A DNA stretch of 64,000 nt from Gemmatimonadota bacterium (GTDB lineage Bacteria > Gemmatimonadota > Gemmatimonadetes > Gemmatimonadales > Gemmatimonadaceae): positions 1 through 64,000 of the forward strand of contig JAHFCU010000009.1 of the NCBI GenBank assembly GCA_023249305.1, written 5' to 3'. Position numbers and translations under genes: made by a program. Shown in pieces: positions 26,635 to 35,933 of the stretch. Within the stretch, counting starts at the first letter, position 1; each line of letters starts with the position of its first letter. Under the pieces are notes generated by a model. That model saw nothing but the letters and a program-made list of their open reading frames with translations. It was not told the DNA's origin and did no database searches.

Positions 26635-29600
26635 GTGCGTACCACCCCATTGTTTCAGGCAGCCATTCGCTGCCTGACCTTCGCCCTTGTCTTCCTGCTC
26701 GCCGCCGGGCGACTCGAAGCGCAGACCGGCAAGGTCACCGGCGTCGTGACCGACGCGGCGACCGGCCAGCCGATTGAAGGCGCCCAAGTCCTGTTGCAAG
26801 GCACTGGCTACGGCCAAGTGTCCGGGACGAATGGGCGCTTCTTCATTCTCGGCGTCCCTCCCGGCACCTACACCGTGCAGGCGCGCCGTATCGGGTTCGG
26901 CACGCAGCAGACGTCGGTGGTCGTCACCATTGACGTCACCCGCGAGATCAACTTCAAGCTCTCCAGCGCCGCCAACACGCTGCAGACGGTGCAGATCGTG
27001 GAGAACCAGCAGAACCTGGTGGAGCTGAAGCAGACGGGGACGACGCAGTCCATCTCGCAGGAAGAGTTGCAGACGCTGCCCGTGCGCAACATCAAGGACG
27101 CGCTGCAGCTGCAGGCCGGGTTCACCGAAGTGCCGCAAGTCTCAACGGACCTGACGGCCTTCACCGCCGCACGGCGCCAGGGCTTCACGGGCGTGCAGAT
27201 TCGCGGCGGACGCTCCGGTGAGACGATGACGCTCATTGACGACATCCCGGTCAACAACTTCCTCTTCGGCGGCCCAGCGCTCGACATCACCAACAAGGCG
27301 GTGGCGGGCGTTTCGACGATCAAGGGGGGCATGGAGCCGCAGTATGGAAACGCCCTCTCTGGCGTCGTCTCGACGGCCACGCGCGACGGTGGCACGACGA
27401 TCCAGGGCGCGCTCGACTACGAGACGTCGAAGATCGGCAAGGCCTTCGGCACCATCTCCGACGGCCTCAAGGGCTACGACTTCATCGAGGGCTTCCTCTC
27501 GGGCCCGGTACCGGCGACCAACAACAAGCTTCGCTTCGTGATGGCCGGCCGCAGCACGGGTGGTGCGTCGCAGGTGTTGCAGTACGACAACAAGATTTAC
27601 GACCCGTTCATGGCCGACACGATCGCCCGCTCCATCAACTCGCAGGACTTGCTCTCGGGCTGGCGCGCGCAGGGCTACACGACAGAGCGCGACGCATTCG
27701 GCAAGCTGACCTATCTGTTCGGCCCGACGACGAGGCTGAGCGTGAGCGCGCTGCACTTCGAGAACGCGCGCATGAACGTGGCCTTCGACTGGGGGTTGAT
27801 GGGGTTCAATCAGGCGAACCAGTGCATTGACACGTATCGCAACATCTACAAGAGCCTCGATGTGGTGGACGCCTGCAACACGACGTACGGTTCGGACCGC
27901 CTGACGCCGACCGGCCGCCCGACGGGCGCCGCCCGCAACACCCTCATCGCCCCGGCGACGGTCAGCGAGGCACGCGACCTCGTATCCGCGCGCTTCGAGC
28001 AGACCATTGGCCGACTGAACTACAAGATCGTCGTCGGGCAGCTGAGCGGAAAACGCGAGACGTGCGCGACGTTCTTCTCCGGCGTCTGTCTCGGCGAGCG
28101 CGTGGCGGACACCAACTTCGACGGCCGCTTCGCGGTGGCCGGTGTGACCTCGGTGGACATCACCCCGACGGAGGGAACGGACGAGATCGCGGGCCACGAC
28201 CGCAACACCACGCGGCTCGCGCGCTTCGACGTGCAGTACCAGGCCACGGACCACCACAACCTCGCGATGGGCCTGTTCTATCAGGGCCACGACATCCTGT
28301 TCCGCGAAGTGCGCGACGTCGGCCTCAACAACATCCAGCTCCAGCCGAGCGACTACCAGGCGAAGCCGTGGGACGCGGCCGCGTACCTCCAGGACCGCAT
28401 CGAGTACGACTTCCTCACCGTGCGCCTCGGTGCGCGCTTCGACTACGGCAAGGCCACGGGCAGTTCGTTCAACAACCCACTCGATCCGACCAACGGCACC
28501 ACGCAGTACACGGTCTGCACCGACCCCGCCTCGTTCGGCCTGCCGGCGAATTGGGCAAGCGGCGTGGATCCGGTGACCAAGCTGCCAGTGACCGGCATCG
28601 CTGCGTGCGGCCTGATTGCGAGCAAGGGCGACTCGGCGCGTGACATCGCGTTCAAGAACGACATGGGCCAGGCGTCAGTCCGGCGCTCCTTCAGCCCGCG
28701 CCTCGGCCTGTCGTTCCCCGTGACCGACCGTTCGAACGCCTTCTTCAACTTCGGCGTCTACTACCAGAACCCGCTCTACAACAACGTCTATCAGGGTACG
28801 GGTATTGGGTCGGCCCAGGAAGGAACGCCCCAGGCGGCGCAGTTCAATGCGCAGACTTTCGTGGGCAACCCGCGCCTGCGCGCGGAGCAGGCCGTTTCGT
28901 ACGAAATGGGCTACGTCGCCGAGTTCGGCAAAGGCAATCGGTATGCCATGCAGTTCGTGGCCTTCTCCAAGGACCAGTCGGGGCTCACCGGCGTCCGTAA
29001 CGGCGGCTACCTGAAGGGGACGACCACCCGCGTGTTTGACCCGGGCGTGACGTACGGCACGAACTCGCCGCTCTACTCCGTGCTCGTGAACCAGGACTTC
29101 CAGACCGTACGCGGCTTCGAGATCGAGTTCAGGCGCCGCCTCGCGAACTTCTGGACGGGGCGCATCAACTACGCCTTCTCGCAGGCGACGACGAACGCCT
29201 CGCCGCCGGACCTCGAGACGCAACGCACCAACGAGGAAGGCGATGTCGTGGCACGCACCGAGATTCGGAGCGACATCGATCAGACGCATCAGTTGGGCGG
29301 CTCGATCAGCTTCATCGTCGCAAGCAAGACACCGAACATCTGGGGCGGCGAGTATCTCAAGAACTCGTCCATCTCGTTCACGACGCGGCTGGCGAGCGGC
29401 TTCCCCTACACGCCGTCGTTGACCTTCACCGGCAATTCGGCGGACCGCCTGCAGCGCAACAGCGGCACGGCGCCGCTGACGTTCACCATCAATATGCAGG
29501 CGCACAAGGACTGGACGGTGGCGAACGTGCGCTACGGTGCCTTCATACGCATCAGCAATCTGCTCGACCGCAGGAATTGCTCGCAGGTCTTCGCCACGAC

Positions 29601-29748
29601 GGGCAACTGCGACGGCGGCGCCTCGCCGCAGGCCCGCCTCCAGTCGGGCAACTTCACGGGTGAAGGTGAATCTTCGACGTTTTTCGATCGCCCGCAGTAC
29701 CTCGCCGGTCGCCGTTCAATCAACGGCGGCATCTCGATCAGCTTCTAA
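26635..29748 (+). CDS. TonB-dependent outer-membrane receptor with carboxypeptidase-regulatory-like domain
   Basis: This 1037-residue outer-membrane transporter-type protein starts at GTG 26635, chosen because GGGAGG lies 6 bp upstream and it yields a normal signal peptide ending ...AAGRLEAQ. A CarboxypepD_reg-like beta-sandwich follows (TGKVTGVVTDAATGQPIEGA). The plug domain contains GVQIRGGRSGETMTLIDDIP and ends around residue 210, followed by a long 22-strand-type barrel ending in ...GGISISF, with the terminal Phe expected for outer-membrane barrels. It resembles SusC/RagA-like receptors of the FCB group; no SusD partner follows. It heads a five-gene module. The substrate is unknown. Confidence 0.85.
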   Translation: MRTTPLFQAAIRCLTFALVFLLAAGRLEAQTGKVTGVVTDAATGQPIEGAQVLLQGTGYGQVSGTNGRFFILGVPPGTYTVQARRIGFGTQQTSVVVTIDVTREINFKLSSAANTLQTVQIVENQQNLVELKQTGTTQSISQEELQTLPVRNIKDALQLQAGFTEVPQVSTDLTAFTAARRQGFTGVQIRGGRSGETMTLIDDIPVNNFLFGGPALDITNKAVAGVSTIKGGMEPQYGNALSGVVSTATRDGGTTIQGALDYETSKIGKAFGTISDGLKGYDFIEGFLSGPVPATNNKLRFVMAGRSTGGASQVLQYDNKIYDPFMADTIARSINSQDLLSGWRAQGYTTERDAFGKLTYLFGPTTRLSVSALHFENARMNVAFDWGLMGFNQANQCIDTYRNIYKSLDVVDACNTTYGSDRLTPTGRPTGAARNTLIAPATVSEARDLVSARFEQTIGRLNYKIVVGQLSGKRETCATFFSGVCLGERVADTNFDGRFAVAGVTSVDITPTEGTDEIAGHDRNTTRLARFDVQYQATDHHNLAMGLFYQGHDILFREVRDVGLNNIQLQPSDYQAKPWDAAAYLQDRIEYDFLTVRLGARFDYGKATGSSFNNPLDPTNGTTQYTVCTDPASFGLPANWASGVDPVTKLPVTGIAACGLIASKGDSARDIAFKNDMGQASVRRSFSPRLGLSFPVTDRSNAFFNFGVYYQNPLYNNVYQGTGIGSAQEGTPQAAQFNAQTFVGNPRLRAEQAVSYEMGYVAEFGKGNRYAMQFVAFSKDQSGLTGVRNGGYLKGTTTRVFDPGVTYGTNSPLYSVLVNQDFQTVRGFEIEFRRRLANFWTGRINYAFSQATTNASPPDLETQRTNEEGDVVARTEIRSDIDQTHQLGGSISFIVASKTPNIWGGEYLKNSSISFTTRLASGFPYTPSLTFTGNSADRLQRNSGTAPLTFTINMQAHKDWTVANVRYGAFIRISNLLDRRNCSQVFATTGNCDGGASPQARLQSGNFTGEGESSTFFDRPQYLAGRRSINGGISISF

Positions 29749-29760
29749 TCCGACGGTGCT

Positions 29761-29777
29761 GGCGGGACATTCCCGCC
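29761..29777 (+). other. Short hairpin after the receptor gene
   Basis: GGCGGGA (29761-29767) and TCCCGCC (29771-29777) form a 7-bp stem with a 3-nt loop, with no T-run after it. It could trim or attenuate the receptor transcript; AGGAG for the next gene lies 16 bp further on. Confidence 0.3.
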
Positions 29778-29805
29778 GGCTCCACCTGAATCAGGAGTGC
29801 CCCAG

Positions 29806-32800
29806 ATGGATCGGTTTGGAATACTCTCCCTTCGACGCCTGATGGCCGGACTTGGCGCCGCGCTCGTGCTGAGCGTGGGCGCGCTGCGCGCCCAGACGCT
29901 CGACCCAAATGTTGACCGCGAGCCTGACCCAAAGACGGCTAGGAAGCCCGCGGGGTTCGCGTTGTTCGGCCTCGGCGATTTCGCCCTCACCGGCATGCGT
30001 TCCGGCGGCGATTCGCGGTGGAAGGTCACATCGAACGGGCCGTCGGACGACAACCTCCTTTACAGCGCGGCGCTGCCGGGCCGCTTGGCCAGCATGGGCG
30101 GCAACGGCGGCTTCTTCGAGCTGCAGTTGTACATGGCGGCAGCCAAGGGGGACTGGTCGCGCTTCCGCGACATCGTCCCCTCGCTCGAGAGCGTGAAGGG
30201 CGGCGGCTATGACCACCGCACCCAATTCTCACGCTGGACGTCCGACACGCGCGAACTTGCCTTTACGGGGCGTGACGGCTCGGTCGGGTCGCTGTTCAGC
30301 GGCGTGACGACTACCAACGACGGGTCGTGCCGAGACAACAGCGCGATCCCGAACTCGTCGATCGGCACGGGCCTTCCGCTATTGCCGGGTTCTGACTGTC
30401 CCGATACGTGGGTGGGAAGCACCTTCGACGGTGAGCGCCCGGTGCCCGACTCGGTCTGGCTGAACAACTTCAAGGCCGACCCGGCCGGCTTCACGTGGGA
30501 TGATTGGAAGATCCCCGCGTCGCGCCGGGCGCAGGACAAGCTCTACGGTGCGTTCCAGGCGTTCGGCTCGACGGTGGATTATGGCAAGGAGCAGCGCGCG
30601 TACTTCGGTTCGGTGATACCGGGCGGGAGCGGGGCGCCGATCAAGGAAGGCTACCCGATGGGCATCGAGTGGCGTTTCGAGGCCTGGACGTACGGCGTGC
30701 CGACGGTGGCGGACGCGATGTTCTACAAGGCGAACATCATCAACCGCAGCGCCGAGGTCTACGGCGTGGGGCTGAACTACGATTCGCTCTCCCTCGGCTT
30801 CATCCTCCGCTGGTTCCCCAACGCGAACCAGACGCCGGCGATGTACATGGACTTGAAGCGAGGCGCGGTCATCTCGACCGGCGTCAACCAGAACGGCACG
30901 AACTGCTACGGCGCAAATCACGGCGCCAACGTGACGGGCGGCTGGCTAGCGGGCGGTCTGCTCGTCAGCCGCACCTGCGTCTCGAACACGAGTTCCTACG
31001 CGCGCGGCGCCAACGCCGGACCCGAGGCGATCGTCATATTCAAGTCGCCGATCGGCGATCTGCGCAACAAGAAGTTTACCGACCCATCGTCGCCGTTCTA
31101 CAACCCGACGCATCCGCTGCGCGGCGACACGCTGGTCTTTAACCATGCGATGGCGTGCGGCTTCACGTGCATTACCTCGAACGGCATGGGTGTGAGCGCC
31201 CGTGCGACGTACGGGATGTTGACGAACAACGAGGCCGACATCTTCGCGGCCACGCGTCCCCCGTCGGAGTGGACCAACCAGGCCTACTTCGACATGTTCC
31301 ACAACTACGACTTCCCAACGCGGTGGTCGCCGCAGACAGGACGCGCCGGTGGCTTTCCGCGCTACATTCCGCCGGGCAATTGGGACTACAACCACGACGG
31401 CAAGCCCGACACGCTGAAGATCATGCACTGCACCGATCCGGTGCCTTCGCTGAACCTCGGCGGGTGCGCAAGGCCGTTTGCCGACACGACGCTCGGCGGG
31501 TTCCCGGCGACGGTGCACAACAACGGATACACCGGCGTGGGGCCGATCAAATTGAAGGCCGGCGACACCACCAGTTTCTGGGTCGCGTTCTTGTCAACGC
31601 GCGACTCCACGAACCTGGAGAAGCTGATTGACAACGTCACGTCCCTCTATCAGAACTTCTGGCTCAGTCCAGAGCCGCCCTGCCCGGTGAACATCGTGTC
31701 GGCGGTGCCGACCGGCGGCAACCGGCAGTTCGACACCTTCCTGCGACTGTACTTCGACCAGGCGCACAACGAATGCCAGGACAAGTTCCTGATCGAGCAG
31801 GCGAAGAACCTGAAGGCGAGCCGCTCGTCGGCGGATGTCCAGCTCAAGGTCTTTAATCCGCGGATCGTGAACAACATCCGCAAGATCTCACTGCCACGCG
31901 GCACGATCCTGCGCGACACGGTGGCCATTGACACGCTGGCCGCCACACAGACGGCCTGTTCGTCAGCGGCCACCTACAACGCCGCCTTGTGCCGCATCGT
32001 GGTGGACACGTCGCTCGGCGTCATTGACTCAATGCTCGTGTACAAGTCATGCACCGGCGGCTCGACCTTCACGTCGTCGTCCGGCGTGGCGTGCTACCCA
32101 ACCGTCTCGCGCGACGCCGCGGGCGGCACGACGCGCTATGCGTGGCAGCGCTATTCCACGCTGGTGCGCGGCAGCAATGGCCTGTGGCCGGCCGTCTACA
32201 GCGACGGCAGCATCACCGGCGGCCTGACCTACACCTATGTCGTCGTCGGCCAGTCGTTCCCGGCGTCGTGGGACATTGTTTCCCTCGACCCGGCGACCAA
32301 GACGTTCGTCAACTCGATGTACACGATCCGACCGGCGACGCTGAACGGCCTCTCGGCCAACACCGCCAACCGGAACGTGGCACAGGTATACATCCCGATC
32401 AGCCGGCAGGCGGGGGCAACAGCGTCGAGCATCGTTCTGACTCCGCTCGCCAATGACACCATCGCGTCGTACTCCATCACGACCCGCGTGGAGAAGACGG
32501 TGCGCGGCAAGGACCCCATCGTCGGCCGCATGGTGCTGTCGGACTCGGCCGAAGTTGAAGCGTTCTACCAGACCGCGACCTCCACGACGCCGACCCGCAC
32601 GACCCTGCGCCTGTTCCAGCTGGGCGACACGGGCACGGTGGGCGCGACGAAGCGGTTCTCGGTGCGCAAGGAGGAGTACACGGTCAACGGGAAGGTGGAC
32701 GTCGCCGGCCTACCGACCGTCACCGAAGTGCCGAGCGGGACCAGCAAGACGGTCTTCTATCGGTATCGCACACCGGCGACGCGGCGCCTGCAGCTGGCGT

Positions 32801-34083
32801 TCATCCAGAATGGCGTGCCGATGTATGTCTCCGACACCATCTCGGCGTCGGACGACAACACGCCGGCCGCAACGCTCGCCAACCCGAACTACGTCGGCAT
32901 GTTCTTCGTGCTCGACACGACTCGACAGCGCAGCCTGCGCAGTACGTTCTGGCAGGTCGAGGGGATCCCGGTGGAACTGTCGGGCACCTCGCCGACACTT
33001 GGCTGGGTCCTGGGAACGCAGCGTGATACGATTGCATACAACCGGTATCAGATCGCGTTCAGCGGCAAGGAGTTCGGCCCGGGCTATCCGTTCACGCTCG
33101 ACCGCTTGAATCCCACGAAGGTGGCGGCCGACTACACGGCGTCACTGGCCGCGCGGACAAACGTCGGCAAGACCGACATAACTGCCAATGCCGCGACCGC
33201 GCTGAACCTGGCGCTCAGCCGCACGAACATCACCACGGATTCGCTGGCGTCGCTGAACATCCCGTTCACGGTCAAGAACGTCTTCTTGAACGCGAACGCC
33301 AGCGTGGCGGTGTTGAAGAGCGAACGGCCGCTCACGGCCCTACTCGGCAACAACGCCGATACGGCGCGCGTGACGGTGCCGACCGATCAGTGGATTCCGG
33401 GCGACCGGCTCTATTTCATTGAAACGTTCAAGGTGGTGCGCTACGACACGGTGACGGCCTCGCCGCTCGTGCGGCGCATTCGCCTGGCGAGCGGCATCCC
33501 CGATTCGGTGAGCGTGACGCGCGTCACGTGGGGGCCAACGCAGCTCGCCTGCGGCACGGTGAGCACCTGCAACCCGCTCATCGGCATTGGCGGGACAGGC
33601 TACACGGCGACGAACAACAACCAGACGATGAACGTGTTGTACTATCGCCCCATCCGCCTGATGCCGGCGTTCACGTACAGCATCACGCCGGATGTCGGCG
33701 GCGAGAACATCGCGGCGGTGAGCGAGAGTGACCTGTCGCTCGTCAAGGCGGTGCCGAACCCGTACATCATGTTCTCGCAGTACGAACAGACGGCGGGCCT
33801 GGCGCGCTTGGCCTTCACGCACCTGCCGCCCAGTGGCACCCTGCGCATCTACACCGCATCGGGCCAGCTGGTGCAGCAGATCAAGTGGGTGCCGTCGGAC
33901 CTGCAGCGCAACTGTCGGGCGACGGTCAACACCACGCAGTGCAACGACGCGGGTGACTTGCAGTGGAACATGCGCACCCGCGAAGATCTCGAAGTCGGAC
34001 CCGGCTTCTACATCTTCGTGGTGAGCACCGAGGTCGGCGGCAAGAAGGTCGACAAGCTCGGCAAGTTCGTGATCATCCGCTAA
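29806..34083 (+). CDS. Very large secreted protein with type-IX-secretion-like C-terminal region
   Basis: The 1425-residue product has a signal peptide (MAGLGAALVLSVGALRAQ within residues ~11-28). The body is rich in Asn, Thr, Ser and aromatic residues and has a DYNHDGKPDT calcium-loop-like stretch. No enzymatic motif was recognised. The last ~110 residues start LVKAVPNPYIMFSQ, continue with GTLRIYTASGQLVQQI and GPGFYIFVVST, and end KLGKFVIIR. That order (NPY, then xLRIYxxxGxLV, then GxYxF, then a basic end) matches FlgD-like/Por-type sorting domains. The next gene is PorV-like. The start at 29806 has AGGAG 8 bp upstream. It is probably a surface-exposed or released protein. Confidence 0.65.
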   Translation: MDRFGILSLRRLMAGLGAALVLSVGALRAQTLDPNVDREPDPKTARKPAGFALFGLGDFALTGMRSGGDSRWKVTSNGPSDDNLLYSAALPGRLASMGGNGGFFELQLYMAAAKGDWSRFRDIVPSLESVKGGGYDHRTQFSRWTSDTRELAFTGRDGSVGSLFSGVTTTNDGSCRDNSAIPNSSIGTGLPLLPGSDCPDTWVGSTFDGERPVPDSVWLNNFKADPAGFTWDDWKIPASRRAQDKLYGAFQAFGSTVDYGKEQRAYFGSVIPGGSGAPIKEGYPMGIEWRFEAWTYGVPTVADAMFYKANIINRSAEVYGVGLNYDSLSLGFILRWFPNANQTPAMYMDLKRGAVISTGVNQNGTNCYGANHGANVTGGWLAGGLLVSRTCVSNTSSYARGANAGPEAIVIFKSPIGDLRNKKFTDPSSPFYNPTHPLRGDTLVFNHAMACGFTCITSNGMGVSARATYGMLTNNEADIFAATRPPSEWTNQAYFDMFHNYDFPTRWSPQTGRAGGFPRYIPPGNWDYNHDGKPDTLKIMHCTDPVPSLNLGGCARPFADTTLGGFPATVHNNGYTGVGPIKLKAGDTTSFWVAFLSTRDSTNLEKLIDNVTSLYQNFWLSPEPPCPVNIVSAVPTGGNRQFDTFLRLYFDQAHNECQDKFLIEQAKNLKASRSSADVQLKVFNPRIVNNIRKISLPRGTILRDTVAIDTLAATQTACSSAATYNAALCRIVVDTSLGVIDSMLVYKSCTGGSTFTSSSGVACYPTVSRDAAGGTTRYAWQRYSTLVRGSNGLWPAVYSDGSITGGLTYTYVVVGQSFPASWDIVSLDPATKTFVNSMYTIRPATLNGLSANTANRNVAQVYIPISRQAGATASSIVLTPLANDTIASYSITTRVEKTVRGKDPIVGRMVLSDSAEVEAFYQTATSTTPTRTTLRLFQLGDTGTVGATKRFSVRKEEYTVNGKVDVAGLPTVTEVPSGTSKTVFYRYRTPATRRLQLAFIQNGVPMYVSDTISASDDNTPAATLANPNYVGMFFVLDTTRQRSLRSTFWQVEGIPVELSGTSPTLGWVLGTQRDTIAYNRYQIAFSGKEFGPGYPFTLDRLNPTKVAADYTASLAARTNVGKTDITANAATALNLALSRTNITTDSLASLNIPFTVKNVFLNANASVAVLKSERPLTALLGNNADTARVTVPTDQWIPGDRLYFIETFKVVRYDTVTASPLVRRIRLASGIPDSVSVTRVTWGPTQLACGTVSTCNPLIGIGGTGYTATNNNQTMNVLYYRPIRLMPAFTYSITPDVGGENIAAVSESDLSLVKAVPNPYIMFSQYEQTAGLARLAFTHLPPSGTLRIYTASGQLVQQIKWVPSDLQRNCRATVNTTQCNDAGDLQWNMRTREDLEVGPGFYIFVVSTEVGGKKVDKLGKFVIIR

Positions 34084-34098
34084 CCGGGGCGACGAACC

Positions 34099-35208
34099 AT
34101 GAGACTCAACATCATTCGCCTGGCCTTCGCGGCGGTCGCCCTCCTCTGGGGAGCGTCGTTGGCGGCACAAGGCACGATCATCGTCCCGGAAGCGACCGAC
34201 CGGACATCACGAGTCGGCACGCGCGGGGCCAACTTCCTCCACATCGGCGTGGGAGCGCGCAGCACGGCGCTCGGGGCGTCGGTGGCCTCCACGGCCGAGG
34301 GGCCGGAGGCCATGTTCTGGAACCCGGCAGGCATCATCACCCGCGGGGAGCTCTCCGCGATCGTGAGCTACATGCAGCTGTACGGCAGCAGCAGCGGCAT
34401 CACCAACACCGCCGCAGCGCTCACGACGCCGATCGGCCAAGGGGCGCTGGGGCTGTCGTTCACGCAGTTCACCTCGGGCTCGATCGATCGCACGACCGAG
34501 GTGGCGCCCGACGGCGATGACCCGGCGTTCCCGGGCCAGTTCCAGTACACGGGATCCGCGCTCGCCCTGCAGTACGCGCGCAACATCACCGACCGCCTCT
34601 CGGCGTCGGCGGGCATTCGCGTGGTGCAGGAGGGAGTGGACTTCGCGCAGGCGACGTACTTCGGCTTCGACCTCGCGACCCGCTTCCGCACGGGCCTCTA
34701 CGGGCTGAGCGTGGCGGCGGCCATCACGAACATCGGGCCGAGCAATCGCTTTTCGGGCTCAGGCGTGGACCGCAAGGTCACGGCGCCGCGCGAAAACGGA
34801 TTTGCCACCGGCGGCACGATCCCGGTGCAGTTCGACACGCGCGAGGTGCAGCTCCCCACCGGATTCCGGGTGGGGCTGCAGTCGGGCCTCGTGGGCGACG
34901 CGGAGGCGATGTTCGGCGCGAGCAAGAAACACACGCTCATCGGCGAACTCGACTTCTTCGACGCCATTGACACCGACGTGCAGCCGTCGCTCGGCTTCGA
35001 GTACGGCTACAAAGGGAATTACTTCCTGCGCGCCGGCAAGCGCTGGTTCAATGAGCAGCATGCGCCGTGGAAGTTCGCCGATGGTCTGTCGTTCGGCGGC
35101 GGGGTGAAGATCCCGGTGCTCGGGCGCAAACTGACGCTGGATTATGCCTACACTACGATGGGCGAGCTGCAGAACACTCAGGTTCTCAGCTTCGAAATCG
35201 GCCGCTAG
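34099..35208 (+). CDS. PorV/PorQ-family outer-membrane protein
   Basis: The 369-residue product has a signal peptide (AVALLWGASLAAQ) and a beta-barrel of the PorV/PorQ (UPF0164-like) family. It shows the hallmark early segment NFLHIGVGARSTALGASVAS with AEGPEAMFWNPAGI soon after, and ends in ...LSFEIGR. In Bacteroidota PorV shuttles T9SS substrates from the pore to the attachment complex. It follows the large secreted protein by 15 bp, which supports a partnership, but no other T9SS component is in the window. PorQ or a FadL-like role remain possible. Confidence 0.75.
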   Translation: MRLNIIRLAFAAVALLWGASLAAQGTIIVPEATDRTSRVGTRGANFLHIGVGARSTALGASVASTAEGPEAMFWNPAGIITRGELSAIVSYMQLYGSSSGITNTAAALTTPIGQGALGLSFTQFTSGSIDRTTEVAPDGDDPAFPGQFQYTGSALALQYARNITDRLSASAGIRVVQEGVDFAQATYFGFDLATRFRTGLYGLSVAAAITNIGPSNRFSGSGVDRKVTAPRENGFATGGTIPVQFDTREVQLPTGFRVGLQSGLVGDAEAMFGASKKHTLIGELDFFDAIDTDVQPSLGFEYGYKGNYFLRAGKRWFNEQHAPWKFADGLSFGGGVKIPVLGRKLTLDYAYTTMGELQNTQVLSFEIGR

Positions 35209-35227
35209 CCTCCGGAGACCAACACTC

Positions 35228-35932
35228 ATGCGCAGACTCATCGCGCTCGTCGGTGCCGTGCTCCTGGGCGCGTCGTCGCTGGGAGCGCAGACTCAGGCCA
35301 AGATGTTCGACCTGGGCGTGCACCTCGGACAGCAGATCTTTGACAAGGGGACGGCGCTCGAGGACACCCCGTTCGTGGGCCTCGACGCGTCCTATGAATT
35401 GCCGTGGAACCCACTCAGTCTCGCCTTCAAGGGCTCGACGTTTGGGGTGGGCCTGCTCGTGGACGTGTCGCGTCCGGTGACGAAGGGCGATCAGTTCCCG
35501 CTCGTCGCCTTCGACTTCGGCGACACCACGTTCCTGTACGCCGTGGCCCAGCGCATCACGCTGGTTCAGGCCGGGCTGCAGGCGGTACTTGGCGTCCCAA
35601 TCGGTAAGGCGCGCCTGTACGGGTTTGCCGGCAGCGGCATGTATTCGATGTTCATGGATGCGCGCGCCGTCGGGCATAACCACAAGGTCACGCATCCGAT
35701 GGCAACCTTTGGCGGTGGGCTCAACTACGCGCTGACGTCATCTATCGGCGTCCGCGCCCAAGCCCGGGCGGTCACGTTCACGCAGTTCGACCGGCAGGAT
35801 CTCGACGCTACGGTCGGGTACATCCAGGATCGGCGCATCAAGGATGCGCTGCCGCCACCTCTGGCCACTTCGAAGACTCCGACCAACATGCAGTACTCGC
35901 TCGTCTTCCAGTACATTCCGGGAGGGAAGTGA
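35228..35932 (+). CDS. Predicted small outer-membrane beta-barrel protein
   Basis: The 234-residue product has a signal peptide MRRLIALVGAVLLGASSLGA followed by QTQAKMFDLG. The body alternates hydrophobic and polar residues in short strands, as in 8-stranded outer-membrane proteins, and ends in ...YSLVFQYIPGGK. I do not recognise a family. The ATG at 35228 is 19 bp after the PorV-like gene. The next gene starts 1 bp after its stop, so it is part of the surface module. Confidence 0.65.
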   Translation: MRRLIALVGAVLLGASSLGAQTQAKMFDLGVHLGQQIFDKGTALEDTPFVGLDASYELPWNPLSLAFKGSTFGVGLLVDVSRPVTKGDQFPLVAFDFGDTTFLYAVAQRITLVQAGLQAVLGVPIGKARLYGFAGSGMYSMFMDARAVGHNHKVTHPMATFGGGLNYALTSSIGVRAQARAVTFTQFDRQDLDATVGYIQDRRIKDALPPPLATSKTPTNMQYSLVFQYIPGGK

Positions 35933-35933
35933 G

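Noticed and set aside
29749-29805. A complete terminator between the receptor and the large secreted protein
   Set aside because: The stem is only 7 bp with no T-run, and the next gene has a good ribosome-binding site close by, so readthrough is likely.
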